A stretch of 64,000 bases of DNA from positions 2,666,001 to 2,730,000 of the forward strand of contig ML058469.1 of the NCBI GenBank assembly GCA_003013855.2. The letters are read 5' to 3'. Every line of letters begins with the position of its first letter. Position 1 is the stretch's first letter. The translations under genes and the position numbers were made by a program. A model generated the notes under the pieces. That model did not search any database and was not told the origin of the DNA. It saw nothing but the letters and a program-made list of their open reading frames with translations. The stretch is from Liriodendron chinense (Eukaryota; Streptophyta; Magnoliopsida; Magnoliales; Magnoliaceae). This document shows, piece by piece, positions 33,256-45,065 of the stretch.

Positions 33256-35430
33256 CTAGGGATAGTATCGTAGCAAATGCTCCACGTGCCAAGGGCGACG
33301 TACGGGCTTTCCCTGCATGTCTTCAAGGTAATAAGTACCGGGTCGTACAATCCTAATAACCCGATACGGGCCTTCCCAATTTGGATCCAGTGAACGAGCG
33401 GGAACTCTGAGATTTTGCCTTAGTACCAAATCTCCAGGCTGGAAGGATCTAGGCCGAACCCTAGCATTTCGATAACGAGCAATACGTTGTTGATATGCTG
33501 TCACTCGTACTTGGGAAGCATTTCTCCGCTCTTCCAAGAGATTGAGATGAAGTCGGAGGTTTTCCTGATTACACGCGGGGTCATACTGCTCGATCCGATA
33601 CGAGGGCACTTGAATTTCCACTGGTACCACTGCGTCAACACCAAATGCTAAGGAGAAAGGGGTTTCACCTGTTGATGTACAAGCCGTGGTTCTATATGCC
33701 CATAATATTTCTGGCAGGAGTTCTGGCCACACCCCTTTACACTCACCTAGCTTGGTCTTTAAATGGTGCTTGATGATCTTATTCACTGCCTCGACCTGCC
33801 CATTCGCCTGAGGATGATATGGAGAAGTGCGGAGATTACGTATCTTCCATTTTTCACAAAATTCATCAAAGGCTGCGTTGTCGAACTGTGTTCCATTGTC
33901 GGTGATTATAGTGTGGGGGAGTCCATAACGGCATATAATATTTCTCCATATAAACTTGGTAGTTTGTTTCTCAGTAATCTTGGCTAATGGTTCTGCCTCG
34001 GCCCATTTGGTGAAGTAATCAACCGCTACAATCGCGAACTTATTTTGCCCCTTTCCCATGGGTAAGGGCCTGATGATATCGACCCCCCACTGAGTGAAAG
34101 GCCAAGGGCTATCAACTGGAGTCATCCGCTCGGACGGTACATGAGGTATAGGTGAATATCGTTGGCACTTATCACATTTTTTAGAAAATTCAATTGCGTC
34201 TGCTTTCATAGTGGGCCAATAATATCCTTGCCTCATCGCCTTATACGCTAGGGATCGCCCCCTGGGGTGATTACCACATGCCCCCTGGTGTATCTCATCT
34301 AGAACATGAAGTGCTTCTTCTGGATGAAGACACCTTAAATAAGGCAAGGAGAAACTTTTTCGCAACAATATCCCGTCTTGCAAGGTGTACCTGGCAGCTC
34401 GAAGCCGAATTTGTCTTGCAGCTTTCTTGTCGTCTGGTAGGTATCTGTCTCTGAGATAAAGGATGATGGGATCCATCCAGCATGGAGACGGTTGTACCGA
34501 TATTACTTGCTCGAGAGTTGCGTGTTCGATACTTAGGTTCTGACGATGCTCGATGGGGACCGAATGTGATAACTCAGATTCTGGTGCAGAGGCAAGTTTT
34601 GCCAGGGAATCGGCAAGTTGGTTCTTCTCGCGAGGAATATGAATTATTTCGTAAGTCTTTAGTTTTGCGAGCAGGATGAGGACACGAGACTTGTAGAAGG
34701 CCATCCTTTCTTCTTTGGCCTCGAATTCACCAAGGACTTGGTTGACAATGAGCTGAGAGTCGCTTTGAATTGATAGATTCTGAATTGCAAGGACAATGGC
34801 CAATTCGAGGCCGACGATCAGGGCTTCATATTCAGCTTCATTATTCGAGATACGAGAATCGAAACGCAGAGCATATTGGAAATGCGACGCATTGGGAGCC
34901 ACTAAAATCAGGCCCGCTCCACTGCCACTGGCACGCAACGACCCGTCCACGAAGAGTGACCAAGGAGGCTGGTCGCTGGTCATGGTATTATCATCAGGAG
35001 AGTATGTGAATTCGGCGATGAAGTCAGCCACGGCCTGGCCCTTTATCGCGGTCCTAGGGCAGAATGAGATATCGTGCTCGCTGATCTCGACTGCCCATTT
35101 AGTTAAGCGTCCGGAAGCCTCAGGCTTTTGAAGGACTTGCCGTAGTGGATGATTCGTTGGTATTAAAATAGCGTGGGCTTGAAAGTATGGACGCAGTTTT
35201 CAAGCTGCCGTAACTAAAGCCAGGGCCAGCTTCTCCATATCAGAATACCTAGTTTCTGCATCAACTATTGCTCGACTGATATAATAAACGGGCCTTTGTA
35301 CCCCGGAATCTTCTCTTATTAAAGCGGCGCTAACGGCCGTGGTGGACACAGATAAATACAGGATCAGCTGCTCATGTGCTACAGGTTTAGATAAAATGGG
35401 GGGTGTGCCCATATATAGCTTCAATTGTTA
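33256..35430 (-). pseudogene. Element C RNase H, archaeal-type RNase H and integrase
   Basis: The RNase H segment (VQRPVYYISRAIVDAETRY) is followed by a TGA at 35200-35202, then an open frame to 33256. The second RNase H shows WSLFVDGSLRASGSGAGLIL, NNEAEYEA and DSQLIVNQ. Integrase has the CDKCQRY zinc region and catalytic residues in WGVDIIR, TIITDNGTQFD and NGQVEAVNK. It ends with a DNA-binding tail (RSFQPGDLVLRQN, WEGPYRVI) and no chromodomain. The integrase half is fully open. The single stop and the one at 35428-35430 each need only one C-to-T change to explain. Confidence 0.9.
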
Positions 35431-37080
35431 AAAGGCTTCCTCACATTTCGGCGTCCAATTCCAATCAGACTTGGCCGTTGCACGAAGGAGTTTGAAGAAT
35501 GGTAAGCACTTGTCAGATGCTCGCGAGATGAATCTATTCAACGATGCGATGCGACCAGCTAGACGCTGGACGTCCTTCAGAGTGGTGGGGGATTTCATCT
35601 CTATCAATGCTTTTATCTTTTCAGGATTTGCCTCGATTCCGCGCTGGCCGACCATGAACCCAAGAAACTTTCCTGCAGACACTCCAAACGCACATTTTTC
35701 TTGGTTCAATTTCATTTGATACCTCCTCATTAGGTCGAAGGCTTCTCGAAGATCAGAAATATGATCATCTTCTACGATGCTTTTCACGAGCATGTCGTCA
35801 ACATAAACTTCCATATTCCTACCGATTTGAGCAGCGAATATTTTGTTGACGAGACGTTGATAAATGGCCCCTGCATTTTTAAGACCGAACGACATTACCT
35901 GGTAGCAATATAATCCCCGATCTGTGATGAAGGCGGTATGCTGGCTATCAGGTGGATGCATCATGATCTGGTTGTAACCAGAATAAGCATCCATAAAACT
36001 GAGCAGAGCGTGTCCAGCTGTTGAATCGACCAACTGGTCAATCCGCGGGGTAGGGAAGCTATCTTTGGGGCATGCTTTGTTCAGATCTGAATAATCGATG
36101 CACATTCTCCATTTGCCATTAGCTTTTCGGACGAGAACTACGTTCGCGACCCACTCTGGGTAGTCAACTTCTTTTATGAAATTGACCGTAAGTAGCTTCT
36201 CGACTTCAGCTTTGATCGCCATTTTCCTTTCTGCAGTGAAGGCACGTCGACGCTGGTGTACGGGTTTATGATTTGGGTCGATATTGAGACGATGTGCGAT
36301 GACATTGGGGTCGATGCCTGGCATATCTTTATGAGACCAAGCGAACACGTCCTGATATTTGGTAAGAAAAAGGACCAAATCTTCACGATGGACACTGGTT
36401 AAGGAGGATCCAATGTATACGACCCTGGATAGGTCGTCTTTGGCTAAGTGAATCGCCACTGTATCTTCCCCTGGAGTTCCCGATTTAAGAGCATTTTCTC
36501 TCGGATCCAACGAGGTGTTGGAGGAAAAGTTGGGTGGACCTTGTGCTATCTCCATAACGGGTATTGCTTGAGCCTTCTTTCGATCTTGGAGGGCTATCTG
36601 GTAGCAAGACCGTGCCTCCTGTTGACTTCCTCGCACGACCCCGATACCATTTGGGGTAGGAAATTTGACACACAGATACGAAGGGTGCAAGGCTGCTCCG
36701 ACCTTAGTAAGAGACGGCCGCCCCAAAATGGCGTTATACGCTGATTTTCGGTCCACCACGAGGAAGTTTATGAAGACGGTGGTCTTCGCTGGACTTTCTC
36801 CAAAAGTAACTGGGAGATCGATGCTTCCTTCAGGCGTTACTACCTCACCTCCGAAGCCGACGAGGGGGGTCGATACTGGCTTGAGAAGGCTTCTGGCAAG
36901 TGCCATTTTGTTGAAAGCCTCCAAGTATAGAATATCGGCTGAGCTACCTGTATCCACCATAATTCGATGTGTCAGATAATTTGATACCTTCAATGTGACT
37001 ACGATGGAGTCTTCGTGAGGGAAGTGAATTCCCTTTGCATCTTCGAGAGTGAAGGAAATTGGAGGATGGCTGGTCTTTGA
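35428..37080 (-). pseudogene. Element C protease and reverse transcriptase
   Basis: The protease carries MVDTGSSADILYLEAF and, later, YNAILGRPSLTKVGA. RT has WRMCIDYSDLNKACPKDSFP, MDAYSGYNQI, FGLKNAGAIYQRL and YVDDMLVKS. The frame is open from about 37070 to a TAA at 35428-35430. Its start depends on the upstream gag frame. Codon use and conserved motifs match element D closely, so C and D belong to the same sublineage, and A to another. Confidence 0.9.
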
Positions 37081-37084
37081 TCAG

Positions 37085-38736
37085 CTAGACGTCTGTTCCA
37101 GCAATAGATTTGCTGGGGTTCTTTGAATGCCTTTCGAGCGTATGCTTTCTTGAAGCTTGAGAGTCGCCCCCGCAAGCTGGTCCGCCGACGATGGTGCGGA
37201 TTTCTCCCGTGGGCTCAGCGTCCTCTTGGTCAGTTTGATGATGAGGCGGTTCCTTTTGGCGAGATGAGGTCTTCGCCCTTTCTGGTGATCGATTTTTACG
37301 AGCAACATAATCCTGGAGATGGCCTTTTCGAATGAGGGCTTCGATATGGTCTCGTAGAGAGATGCAGTCCTGGGTTCTATGCCCGTGATCTTTGTGGAAG
37401 TAACAGAACTTACTCTTGTCTCTCTTCTCGGGATCGGATTTGATCTTTGCAAGCCACTTTACATATGGCTTGTGTTTAATCTCCATTAGAACCTTTTCAT
37501 GAGACCGATTAAGAGGAGTGTAGTTATGATATTTACCGGAGTAAGGCTTCTTGGGAGAACGATCGCGTTGATCATGACGATATTTTTTATCTGCAGAAGA
37601 GGTTCCCTCTGGCTTGCGTTTCTTACCCTGTGGCCCATGACGTGTCAATGCGACTTCTTCTGCATTGATGTACTCTGAGCTTTGGCTTGGAATTCTGCCA
37701 TAGTTTTCGGTGGGCTTTTATCCAAGGCAAACCTGAATTTCTCGCTCGTTATTCCTGCTATGAGGGCTGCGAGCCCTTTTTCTTCAGTATAACCTTCAGT
37801 TTGAACGGCTTCAGCGGTGAACCGTACTGTGAACTCCTTTATTGTCTCCCCATGCTGCTGTTTTAAATTCATCAGATGGGAGGCTGGCTTCTTAATGCGA
37901 ATGCTTCCCATGAATTGAGAAAGGAATATCTCCGATAACTGGGAAAAGGATCTGATGGAACGAGGCTTTAACCCCCGGAACCATGTACGAGCTGCTTCCT
38001 TCAATGTTAGGGGAAAAGCCCTACACATGATTTCTGAACCATGTCCCTCCAACTCCATGAGGGACCTATATGTTTCCAGGTGTTCAAGAGGATCACCTAT
38101 ACCTGTATACGGGGTGATAACGGGCGTTCGATACTTTTTGGGTAACGGGGCTTCCATAACCTCGCTGGTGAAGGGGGACTCAGATTGATGTATCGCCGCC
38201 ATGACGGCAGATGGCCGATTTGCCTGGTACCGCTGTTCCATGACGTCAAAACGATCATGGATTCTTTTGAGATCTCCTTCCCACGGTAGGGTATAGCCTG
38301 ATGTTTCGGCGGTGGAGCCCTGAGGTTGAGGTTGTCGAGATGAACTAGAATGTATAGAATGTGGAGACGGCACAGGGAGATGGCTGCCAAGTGGTGGGAC
38401 CTGTGGTTCGTCCATAGAATGTCTGGATGCCACTGGTATGGGCTGCGGTGGTAACCTTTCGGAGGCTTATTTCTCCGGTTCGGGGAAATGCTGATCAAGC
38501 CGATTTGACAGTGCCTGAACTCCGGCGTTTAGAGTTAGGAGAGTGTTTCCGAGGAAACGTAGGACATCGTTTTGATTTTCAGAAGCTTCTAATAATGGGT
38601 TTGCTGATGGCATAGTTGGGGCTCCTTGAGGGATGTTCACCGAGGTAGGTGGAAGGGTAGGTACGAATTCCGTCTCATCGGGCGGAGGGGGTGCCTGCCT
38701 TGAAGTCGAAGGATGAACAACCTTTTTAGGAGGCAT
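37085..38736 (-). pseudogene. Element C gag
   Basis: Start MPPKKVVHPSTSRQ at 38736, 76 bp inside the 5' LTR. A TAA at 38467-38469 interrupts the N-terminal region. The gag domain then runs in the segment ending at 37645 (SPFTSEVMEAPLPKKYRTP, FPLTLKEAARTWFRGL, HGETIKEFTVRF). A one-base shift near 37646 leads to the zinc-knuckle part (KFCYFHKDHGHRTQDCISL). The product would build the particle. This copy cannot be translated through without correction of these lesions. Confidence 0.85.
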
Positions 38737-38790
38737 CGCCGAAAGATCCTTATTGGTGGTTAGAACGATTGATTTTGACGATCAAGTCGC

Positions 38791-38808
38791 TTCCCACAGA
38801 CGGCGCCA
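38791..38808 (-). other. Element C primer-binding site
   Basis: On minus, TGGCGCCGTCTGTGGGAA lies three bases after the LTR end (TTAACAG|TT). It is very like the site in element D (TGGCGTCGTCTGTGGGAA), which supports common ancestry. The tRNA was not identified. Confidence 0.8.
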
Positions 38809-38811
38809 AAC

Positions 38812-39840
38812 TGTTAACGTCAGATTTTGTAACTGGATCCTCCGAACGTTCACCTTCTCTCCAACAGATACCTTCTTCCGCCGGACCTGAAAGAAGACAG
38901 AAAGCAGCTAAGGGTGGCTGGCGTCCAACCGTTAGCCCTCCGATGCTTAAGTCAGGCCGAAGCAAGAAGAAGAATAACCAGGCAGAAACAAGCCAGAGAT
39001 TGAATATTGTGTACCTTTCTCTTAATGGAGTCACCTCTTTATATAGATCTGGAGCGACCCAATCTGTTACGTAAGATATCAAGATCCCGCTGATTTCGTG
39101 TACGATACCGAGATGCCGTTGATTTCATGGGATAAGATCCTTATCCTTGGAGACGAGATCTAACCCGATGACTTATTTTGGCAATCACCTTCCTTGATAG
39201 CAATCCCTTGAGATTCGAACCACAAGAGAAGATAAGCCCAAACCCGACCTATCCGGGCTGCTGGTAGGCATAGTAATAGCGCTGATCGCTCATGTAGAGC
39301 TGAAAACTGTAGTTGGAGTCATAGCCGGCGAAAAGGAAGGAGACGCCGACGGGGCGGAAACCACCGAACTGGGTGTAGCCCTGCTTGGTATCGCAGAGGG
39401 ATTGAACGAGCTGCTCGACGGGAATCGGGTGCTGGTACTGAAGGCTAAGAGGTGTCACCGCGAAAAAGCTGTTCGCATGTTGGAATATGGTCACGAGTCC
39501 AAGTGCTCGCTCATTTAGACGTAACACCTTTCAACGACTTACGAGAAGGTCTGCTCGCGGATTTATCAATCCTGCGACTCTCGCTCAGATGATCTTCGAG
39601 AGTCGAATGGGCGTCCCGCACTTACCCAATCTGCGGCTCGTGATCAGATGATCTCGAGAGTCGGATGGGCATCCCGCACTTACCCAATCTGCGACTCTCG
39701 AGCATATGATCTCGAGAGTCGAGTGGGCGCTTCCATATCTACCCGATCTGCGACTCTCGCTCAGATGATCTCGAGAGTCGAGTGGGCGTCCGTGTACAAT
39801 CTTAACAGCTGAGTTGATCTCCCTTATTTTATCTGTAACA
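38812..39840 (-). repeat. Element C 5' LTR (1029 bp)
   Basis: Partner of 28922-29951. The TATA box is at the complement of CTTTATATAG, about 39048-39057. The outer end TGTAACA abuts the duplication CTTGT at 39841. Confidence 0.95.
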
Positions 39841-39845
39841 CTTGT

Positions 39846-40150
39846 GCTATATCACGACCTTGAATGTACAAGATCTCAGAATCTTTGGAATAAAATTTGC
39901 TTGTGATATCTTTTATCATGTGTACTTTATAATTGCTTGTGATTGTCTATGAATGTCTCCTATACTCAGAACCCCAGAGCAACAATACACAAGAAAACTG
40001 CCTTAAGCATTTTCTAGTTTTAACACATGGCCAACTATTAGAGAGGTCCATTAACTATAACTATCCGGGTTTGATAAAGGAAAACCTAGGGGTAATGGTC
40101 CGCACCTTGAATTCTTGAAAAAATTCATGGATCCTATACAAATCAGATCA
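39846..40150. other. Spacer between element C and second solo LTR
   Basis: AT-rich, with no gene. It is contiguous with 28921 before C inserted. GCTTGTGATATCTT and GCTTGTGATTGTC are short internal repeats. It could be the end of an old copia LTR, but this is unproven. Confidence 0.4.
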
Positions 40151-42098
40151 TGTTAGTGCACTTTTCTGTGGCATAATAGCGCACCTTATTTGTCAATCAT
40201 GTGAATCAATGTGTTGTAATGTCAGTTGAGCCTTGGCAAGCTGAAGATCGGAGATTCTAGTGGACAAGAAGCATCAAGGAAGAAGAACAGGTAAATGAGA
40301 TGCGTTGGTGACCCTAACCCTATATACCAAAACACCCTAAACCGCTTAGATGACTTGGACCAACTGGGAATACCCTTAGTCATCCTTATTATCCTTATAT
40401 CATATAGAAAACCATGATAAATTAGGTTAATAAAAGAGGTGAAACCTGTTGTATTCAAACCTGCCCAAATAGCAGTTTCCGATGGATATCGGTTCCGATG
40501 GGACTCCAATCAATCGGACCATTCCTTCGATCAATCAAAACTTGTTCTAGAGCATTTCCAAAACTCTTTGGACACATTTTGATCAATTGGATAGTGTTTT
40601 TGATCAACTGGATGAGGTCCTTCCGATCAATCGAACCATGTTCCGATTAATTAGAATTTGTTCCAGAGAATTTGAGAAATTTACTGGACAGATTTTCGAT
40701 CAATCGAACCATGTTCCGATCAATCGAAGATATGCAAATCTGTCTATTTTTTTACCATTGGAAGTAAATCTATAAAGGCAAGAGGATTCATTTTTTGGAA
40801 AAAGATGGAGATTTTGAGGAGTTTGAAGCCACCATTGTTGGAGACCATTAGAGGCTTAAATCCGAACTCTATCAAGTGATATTCCTTGTGATTCATCATA
40901 ATAATGAAGCATTCCAAGCTCATGATGAAGATGCACTTGTCCCTCTTTTGATCTCTAGTGTTTGGATTAACCTTGATAGTTATATTTCTATCCAAAACTC
41001 TATGGTGAGATCATTGTAGGAGAGATACTCTAGGCAACCCATTTTCATTAGTTGTAGAGATCTCAAACCTATCCTCGTAGCACCTTAGGCATCTCCGTTG
41101 GAGCATCATATGCAAGGTGACTAATGTTGAAGTTGAAGCATTGGCAACGCAACGATATCAGAGATCGGGGGAGCACAAAGGGAGCTGATTCAAGCATGGG
41201 AGATCGAAAAGAAGCAACCCAAAGCAGTGCTACACGGGGCTTAAATTTGACAAGTAAGGTTGTCAATTTGTACTGAGTCATCCACTCTTTTCCCTGTGCG
41301 AATTAAGTGTAGAGTTGTTTGTCAAACTTAGGGTCGTTTGTCGATTCTCAGCTTGATAGTTGAGCCTAAAAGTCTAGGGACGTTTGTCGTTCCTTGGCAC
41401 GTTTGTCGGGCCTAAATAAGTCTCCAAGTGGAGCCACCAACACGGGTGTGAACGTGTAGGTTGTGAGGAACCTGTAAACTCCCCAGTTGGGTGATCCAAA
41501 TTAAAACACCTTAGTTAGGAGGAACCGGATTTAAACTCCCTAGTGAATGCCGGTGTGCTCAAAGGAGTTGAGTACTTGAACCGGGAGTGGAGTAGACCCA
41601 AAGTTGAACCACTATACATCATTGTGTTTGTGATTGTATTTGAGAAAATTTCTTATTATGCATTATGTTTAATTATTTAATTATGAATGCTTAATTAGAT
41701 TGTATGCTAGACACTTGATAGGCAAGTCCACACACACAATATATACTTTCACTTCTTAAGTAGATTAGAGCTTATATGATCCATTCTCATATAGTCTACT
41801 TTGGTCGCATAGATTAGGTGCTTGATTAGTTTAATCATATATTAATCTATCCATGTTTAGACTAGGTTGTTAATTCCTTCAATCATATACTAGTATGGTG
41901 ATTGGACCCACTTAGGCTTGGAAGCCGAAGTGTTTTTGCTTACTTAGTTTAAATTGATAAAACTGTTTAGTAGGCGAAAAGAATTTCAAAAGGTCCTAAT
42001 CACCCCCCCTCTAAGACTTAGCCATAATTCTATTTGCTCCTCTATTAGCTTCCGTGTGTACTCATAGAGTGTCGTGTTAGACTACCGACGCAATTTCA
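40151..42098 (+). mobile_element. Second solo LTR of the same family (1948 bp)
   Basis: It starts TGTTAGTGCACTTTTC and ends CAATTTCA like the copy at 21615-23551, but is on plus. Flanks are GATCA (40146-40150) and GATCT (42099-42103), a 5-bp duplication with one change. A TATA box lies at about 40768-40776 (TCTATAAAGG). The shared downstream portion (GAACCGGGAGTGGAGTAGAC, then CACCCCCCCTCTAA) is well conserved, whereas U3 is not. No coding sequence or second LTR is present. Confidence 0.88.
40485..40735. repeat. GATCAATCG repeats in second solo LTR U3
   Basis: About nine copies of a (C)GATCAAT(C/T)G word occur, mostly in pairs such as GATCAATCGAACCATGTTCC. They occupy the place where the other solo LTR has CCGACCGGTC dyads. 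The spacers (TTGTTCCAGAGAATTT) keep weak similarity to those of the other LTR. Confidence 0.75.
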
Positions 42099-42103
42099 GA
42101 TCT

Positions 42104-42720
42104 TACATGTCAGTAATTTAGGGATTTCTAGTAGAAGTAAATAAGAATCAAAGGATTTGGCCATCTATTTACTTCTAACATCTGAAGGGGTAATCTAGCG
42201 GAAGGAAACGACGGTTAGGCCAGCACTAGTGCACCTGAGAGATGATGGGATAGCATGCAAGGCACACTCCCACAACCAGCTCCCCTCTCTTTCCCTCCTC
42301 TCTCTTACTAAAATTTTAAGAAATGGGGAGCTAATTCTCTTATTAAGGTCTTTATATAGGGCTGGATTTGAGTAAGTGGCCCTGACAATACAACTCTTGA
42401 CATTTTAGCCCCATGGGATGGTTGTTTGGTGAGTTGGGGCCCACCTGGGCCCATCCAGGCTATTCTAAACCACATGAAAATTTCAACAGAAGGTGATCTA
42501 CCCACGACTATGATCCCCCGTATTTCTAATGCGGCGATTGACGGATCTACTAGTAGGTTCGATCAATGGTCACCGAACATCAATTAGGGCTGTGGTTTTA
42601 GGGATGTGCTAACTGTTATAATTAAGGCCCAGATCATAAGTTTCATAGTGATGTAACAATTTGGATAACTCAACTTAGGGAAAGTTTAAAATGACACAGG
42701 TTCTTAAGTATTTGGAAAAT
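42104..42720. other. Gene-free stretch
   Basis: I see no gene, repeat array or element boundary here. Phrases such as TTGGGGCCCACCTGGGCCCA resemble those in the MITE at 47 kb, so a decayed MITE is possible. Confidence 0.3.
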
Positions 42721-43525
42721 TTTGGGCAAAATTGCACATTGCATGCACTACCCTCCACATCTAAGTTAAGCAACTCGGCCTACCGTCTCGAGCCAACGTC
42801 CCAAGAGGGTTGCCATGCCCAATGAGAAGGTCTAGTTTCCTTAATTCCAGATTTAGCAGCCCACCGACGGGCAGCTTGGGGATTGTTTGGATGTATCGAG
42901 TATTTTCGAGAATGTTTGGGTATTGGGACTTCTTAGATACGTTAACCAGGTTCAAGATCTGGTCAAGTTCGGCGTTTGACATTCATGCAATTAATAGAAA
43001 TGCCAAACTTGTAGGTTTCTAAATTAATTCACAGGTTTCTTAAGTTAAGAAGGGTCAATTAATCGGGTTTAGGTGGTCTATGGGTGTTATGGCTTGAGCA
43101 TAGGCTCAGGCCGAGGACGATGATTTTACGGGGCGTCACACCCTCTTAGCTCCAAGTTGAATGATTCTGCGCGTGGTCTCAGTTTAACGCCTCGCGATGG
43201 ATATCAAGCTCACCAAGACGAACGATTTTCTTTAGTTTCAGGTTCAATGGTTCACTAACGAGCCGTCTAGAGCTTGTTTGGATAATCCAGACATTTTCTG
43301 AATAAACTATATATTGAAATTTCTTGTTTGCGATAGGTAGGGTCTAGATTAGCTAGGTTCATAGTGTGGCCTATTCGTAATTAGCGAAAATGATGATACA
43401 ACTTAAATTACCCTAATTCATTAATTTTTTGCTAAACAAGGTAACTAATTTAATTCGTACAACTTTCTAACCGGATCGATTGTGCATAAGTTAGGGTCGG
43501 GTACGAAAAAATCTAGGATGTTACA
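42721..43525. repeat. Two diverged copies of an LTR-like block in tandem
   Basis: A block of about 400 bp ending GGGGCGTCACA at 43139 is followed by a related block ending CTAGGATGTTACA at 43525. Shared landmarks in the same order are an (A/C)CCTC start, a TTGTTTGGAT phrase, a TTAGATACGTTAAC/GATAGGTAGGGTC phrase and a final TAGG-TC-GG region. Ends of the type GGGGCGTCACA and GATGTTACA are common in Ty3 LTRs. Divergence is high, so the alignment is by eye and the boundaries are soft. Confidence 0.4.
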
Positions 43526-44559
43526 AATAATATTGGGGATATTATCAATAAATCAAGGATATTCCGAACAATGGGTTAATTACAATTAAGTGTTATTAAT
43601 AGGCCATAATACACAATGGTGGGGAAGAATATTGTTTGGTAAGATTATGGTATTAAGGACAATAGATGTTTTCACATGGCCTGATGCAATTCACAGTAGC
43701 TAACGAGAAGCCACCGCGTGTTGGTAGACTCGTATGAAAAAGGGAGACAAACATACTTATTCCAAAAGAGACTACCTGCGCTTATCTAGTGAGGACATGT
43801 AGCCTGCCAAAAGAGTCAATTCTCAAAATTGTACAAATGGCCAGAACAAAAAAAGGTGGTCATCTCTCACATGGCGCATGACTAAAGGATGCAAGACACC
43901 CCTTAGCAAAGTTTCCAAAAAGACTTGTCATTGTCGGATGCTTTGTAACCAGCATGTACACGGCATGGCCGTCTCAGATCAACTCAAATGAAAATTTTCT
44001 AAGGGATGTCTGGGACTTTCTCAAAAGCTACAAGAAATTAGAAGTGAACAACGAAAAGCCATCTGAAAATGGAAGCAAATCATATGAGATGGTATAACCT
44101 AGTAAGGAATTCAGATCCTAGTAAAATAGGACTGTAGCGTAATCAGGAGATTCATGCACAAGTTACAGAATTTTATGCATGGCCATCGCCTTTTGGAAGT
44201 TTGTAAAAGCAACACTCAGAGAAGAGCTCCAGGCACTCACTAGCACAAATCAATTAATCTTTCAGTATTACGGTGCTTATTCCTTTCATCCTCCATGGAT
44301 AATTATTAGTTTAGTTTTTTTTAACTTAGTTCCTCCACTTCTGTCTAGCCATGCCACAACAACTTCGAAGCCATTAGTTCTTAGCTTAGTTTCGCTACTA
44401 TCTAGCATTTCACTATAGTACGCGTGTAGTAGTAAATTAAATATTCACAACTCTATCGTTAAATTCTCATATTATCGAGTTCTTAATACATCACCGGTCA
44501 CATCTTGCGAACCTCACACAATAAACGTTCTACGAATGTCTAATAGTTTCTACAGTCGT

Positions 44560-45021
44560 TTTATTAGCACAAGCCACCATAGATATTTCATTCTTTCCTC
44601 TGCTTAGTTTATTTCGTTTTTCGCTAATTATACTGCTCTAGCATCTGAATCAATAAAATTGGCGATACAACCTTATTTTAATTTTGCCAAATCTTATATT
44701 ACTTTATTGAGAAACTCTTCAAGCAATCACCATTTAAAGAAAAGTCATTGTCGTCAAGGCAAAAAGATCTCATTCATAAGGACTAACCCTCCACGTCTAA
44801 AATTGCATAATCATTGTAACAATTGGTGGTTGAACAATTAATCTAATCTTCACAAATCTGGTCTTAATCTAACTAGTTTGGTGCTTGGGGTCATAAGCAC
44901 TCAATTTGATTCAAGTTGAACATGACTCTAGTAAGCCCGACACCAAATCTAATTGCACTTGTTTAACTGAATCAGCTTACTTGTTACACCTGTGGCCACA
45001 TGTCCAAATTGAATAACAACA
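44560..45021 (+). repeat. Element E 5' LTR, 3' portion
   Basis: Matches 60900-61368 in order. CTTAGTTTATTTCG pairs with CTAGTTTATTTTG. GACTAACCCTCCACGTCT pairs with GACTAACCCCTACTTTTC. AATCTGGTCTTAATC pairs with AATCCGGTCTTAATC. ACATGACTCTAGTAAGCCCG pairs with ATATGACTCTGGCACCCC. It ends AATAACAACA at 45021. AATAAAATTG near 44650 could be the poly-A signal. Confidence 0.55.
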
Positions 45022-45027
45022 TTATTT

Positions 45028-45050
45028 TTGGACACGCCTGGTGGGACGCG
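45028..45050 (+). other. Element E primer-binding site (probable)
   Basis: TTGGACACGCCTGGTGGGAC lies just inside the inferred LTR end. It begins with TGG and resembles plant Ty3 primer sites, and supports the plus orientation. Confidence 0.5.
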
Positions 45051-45065
45051 ATGTTCTAAAGTGAA

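Larger units (their letters stand above)
28922..39840 (-). mobile_element. Element C: complete 10.9-kb Tat-like Ty3/gypsy retrotransposon
   Basis: LTRs at 28922-29951 and 38812-39840 differ at about 18 positions by my reading (roughly 1.7%) and are flanked by CTTGT at 28917-28921 and 39841-39845. The primer site (38791-38808) and polypurine tract (about 29952-29968) fix a minus orientation. Order on minus is gag, protease, RT, RNase H, archaeal-type RNase H, integrase. A plus-strand three-exon antisense gene lies between integrase and the 3' LTR. Pol has only two premature stops, so this is the best-preserved element here. Confidence 0.95.
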
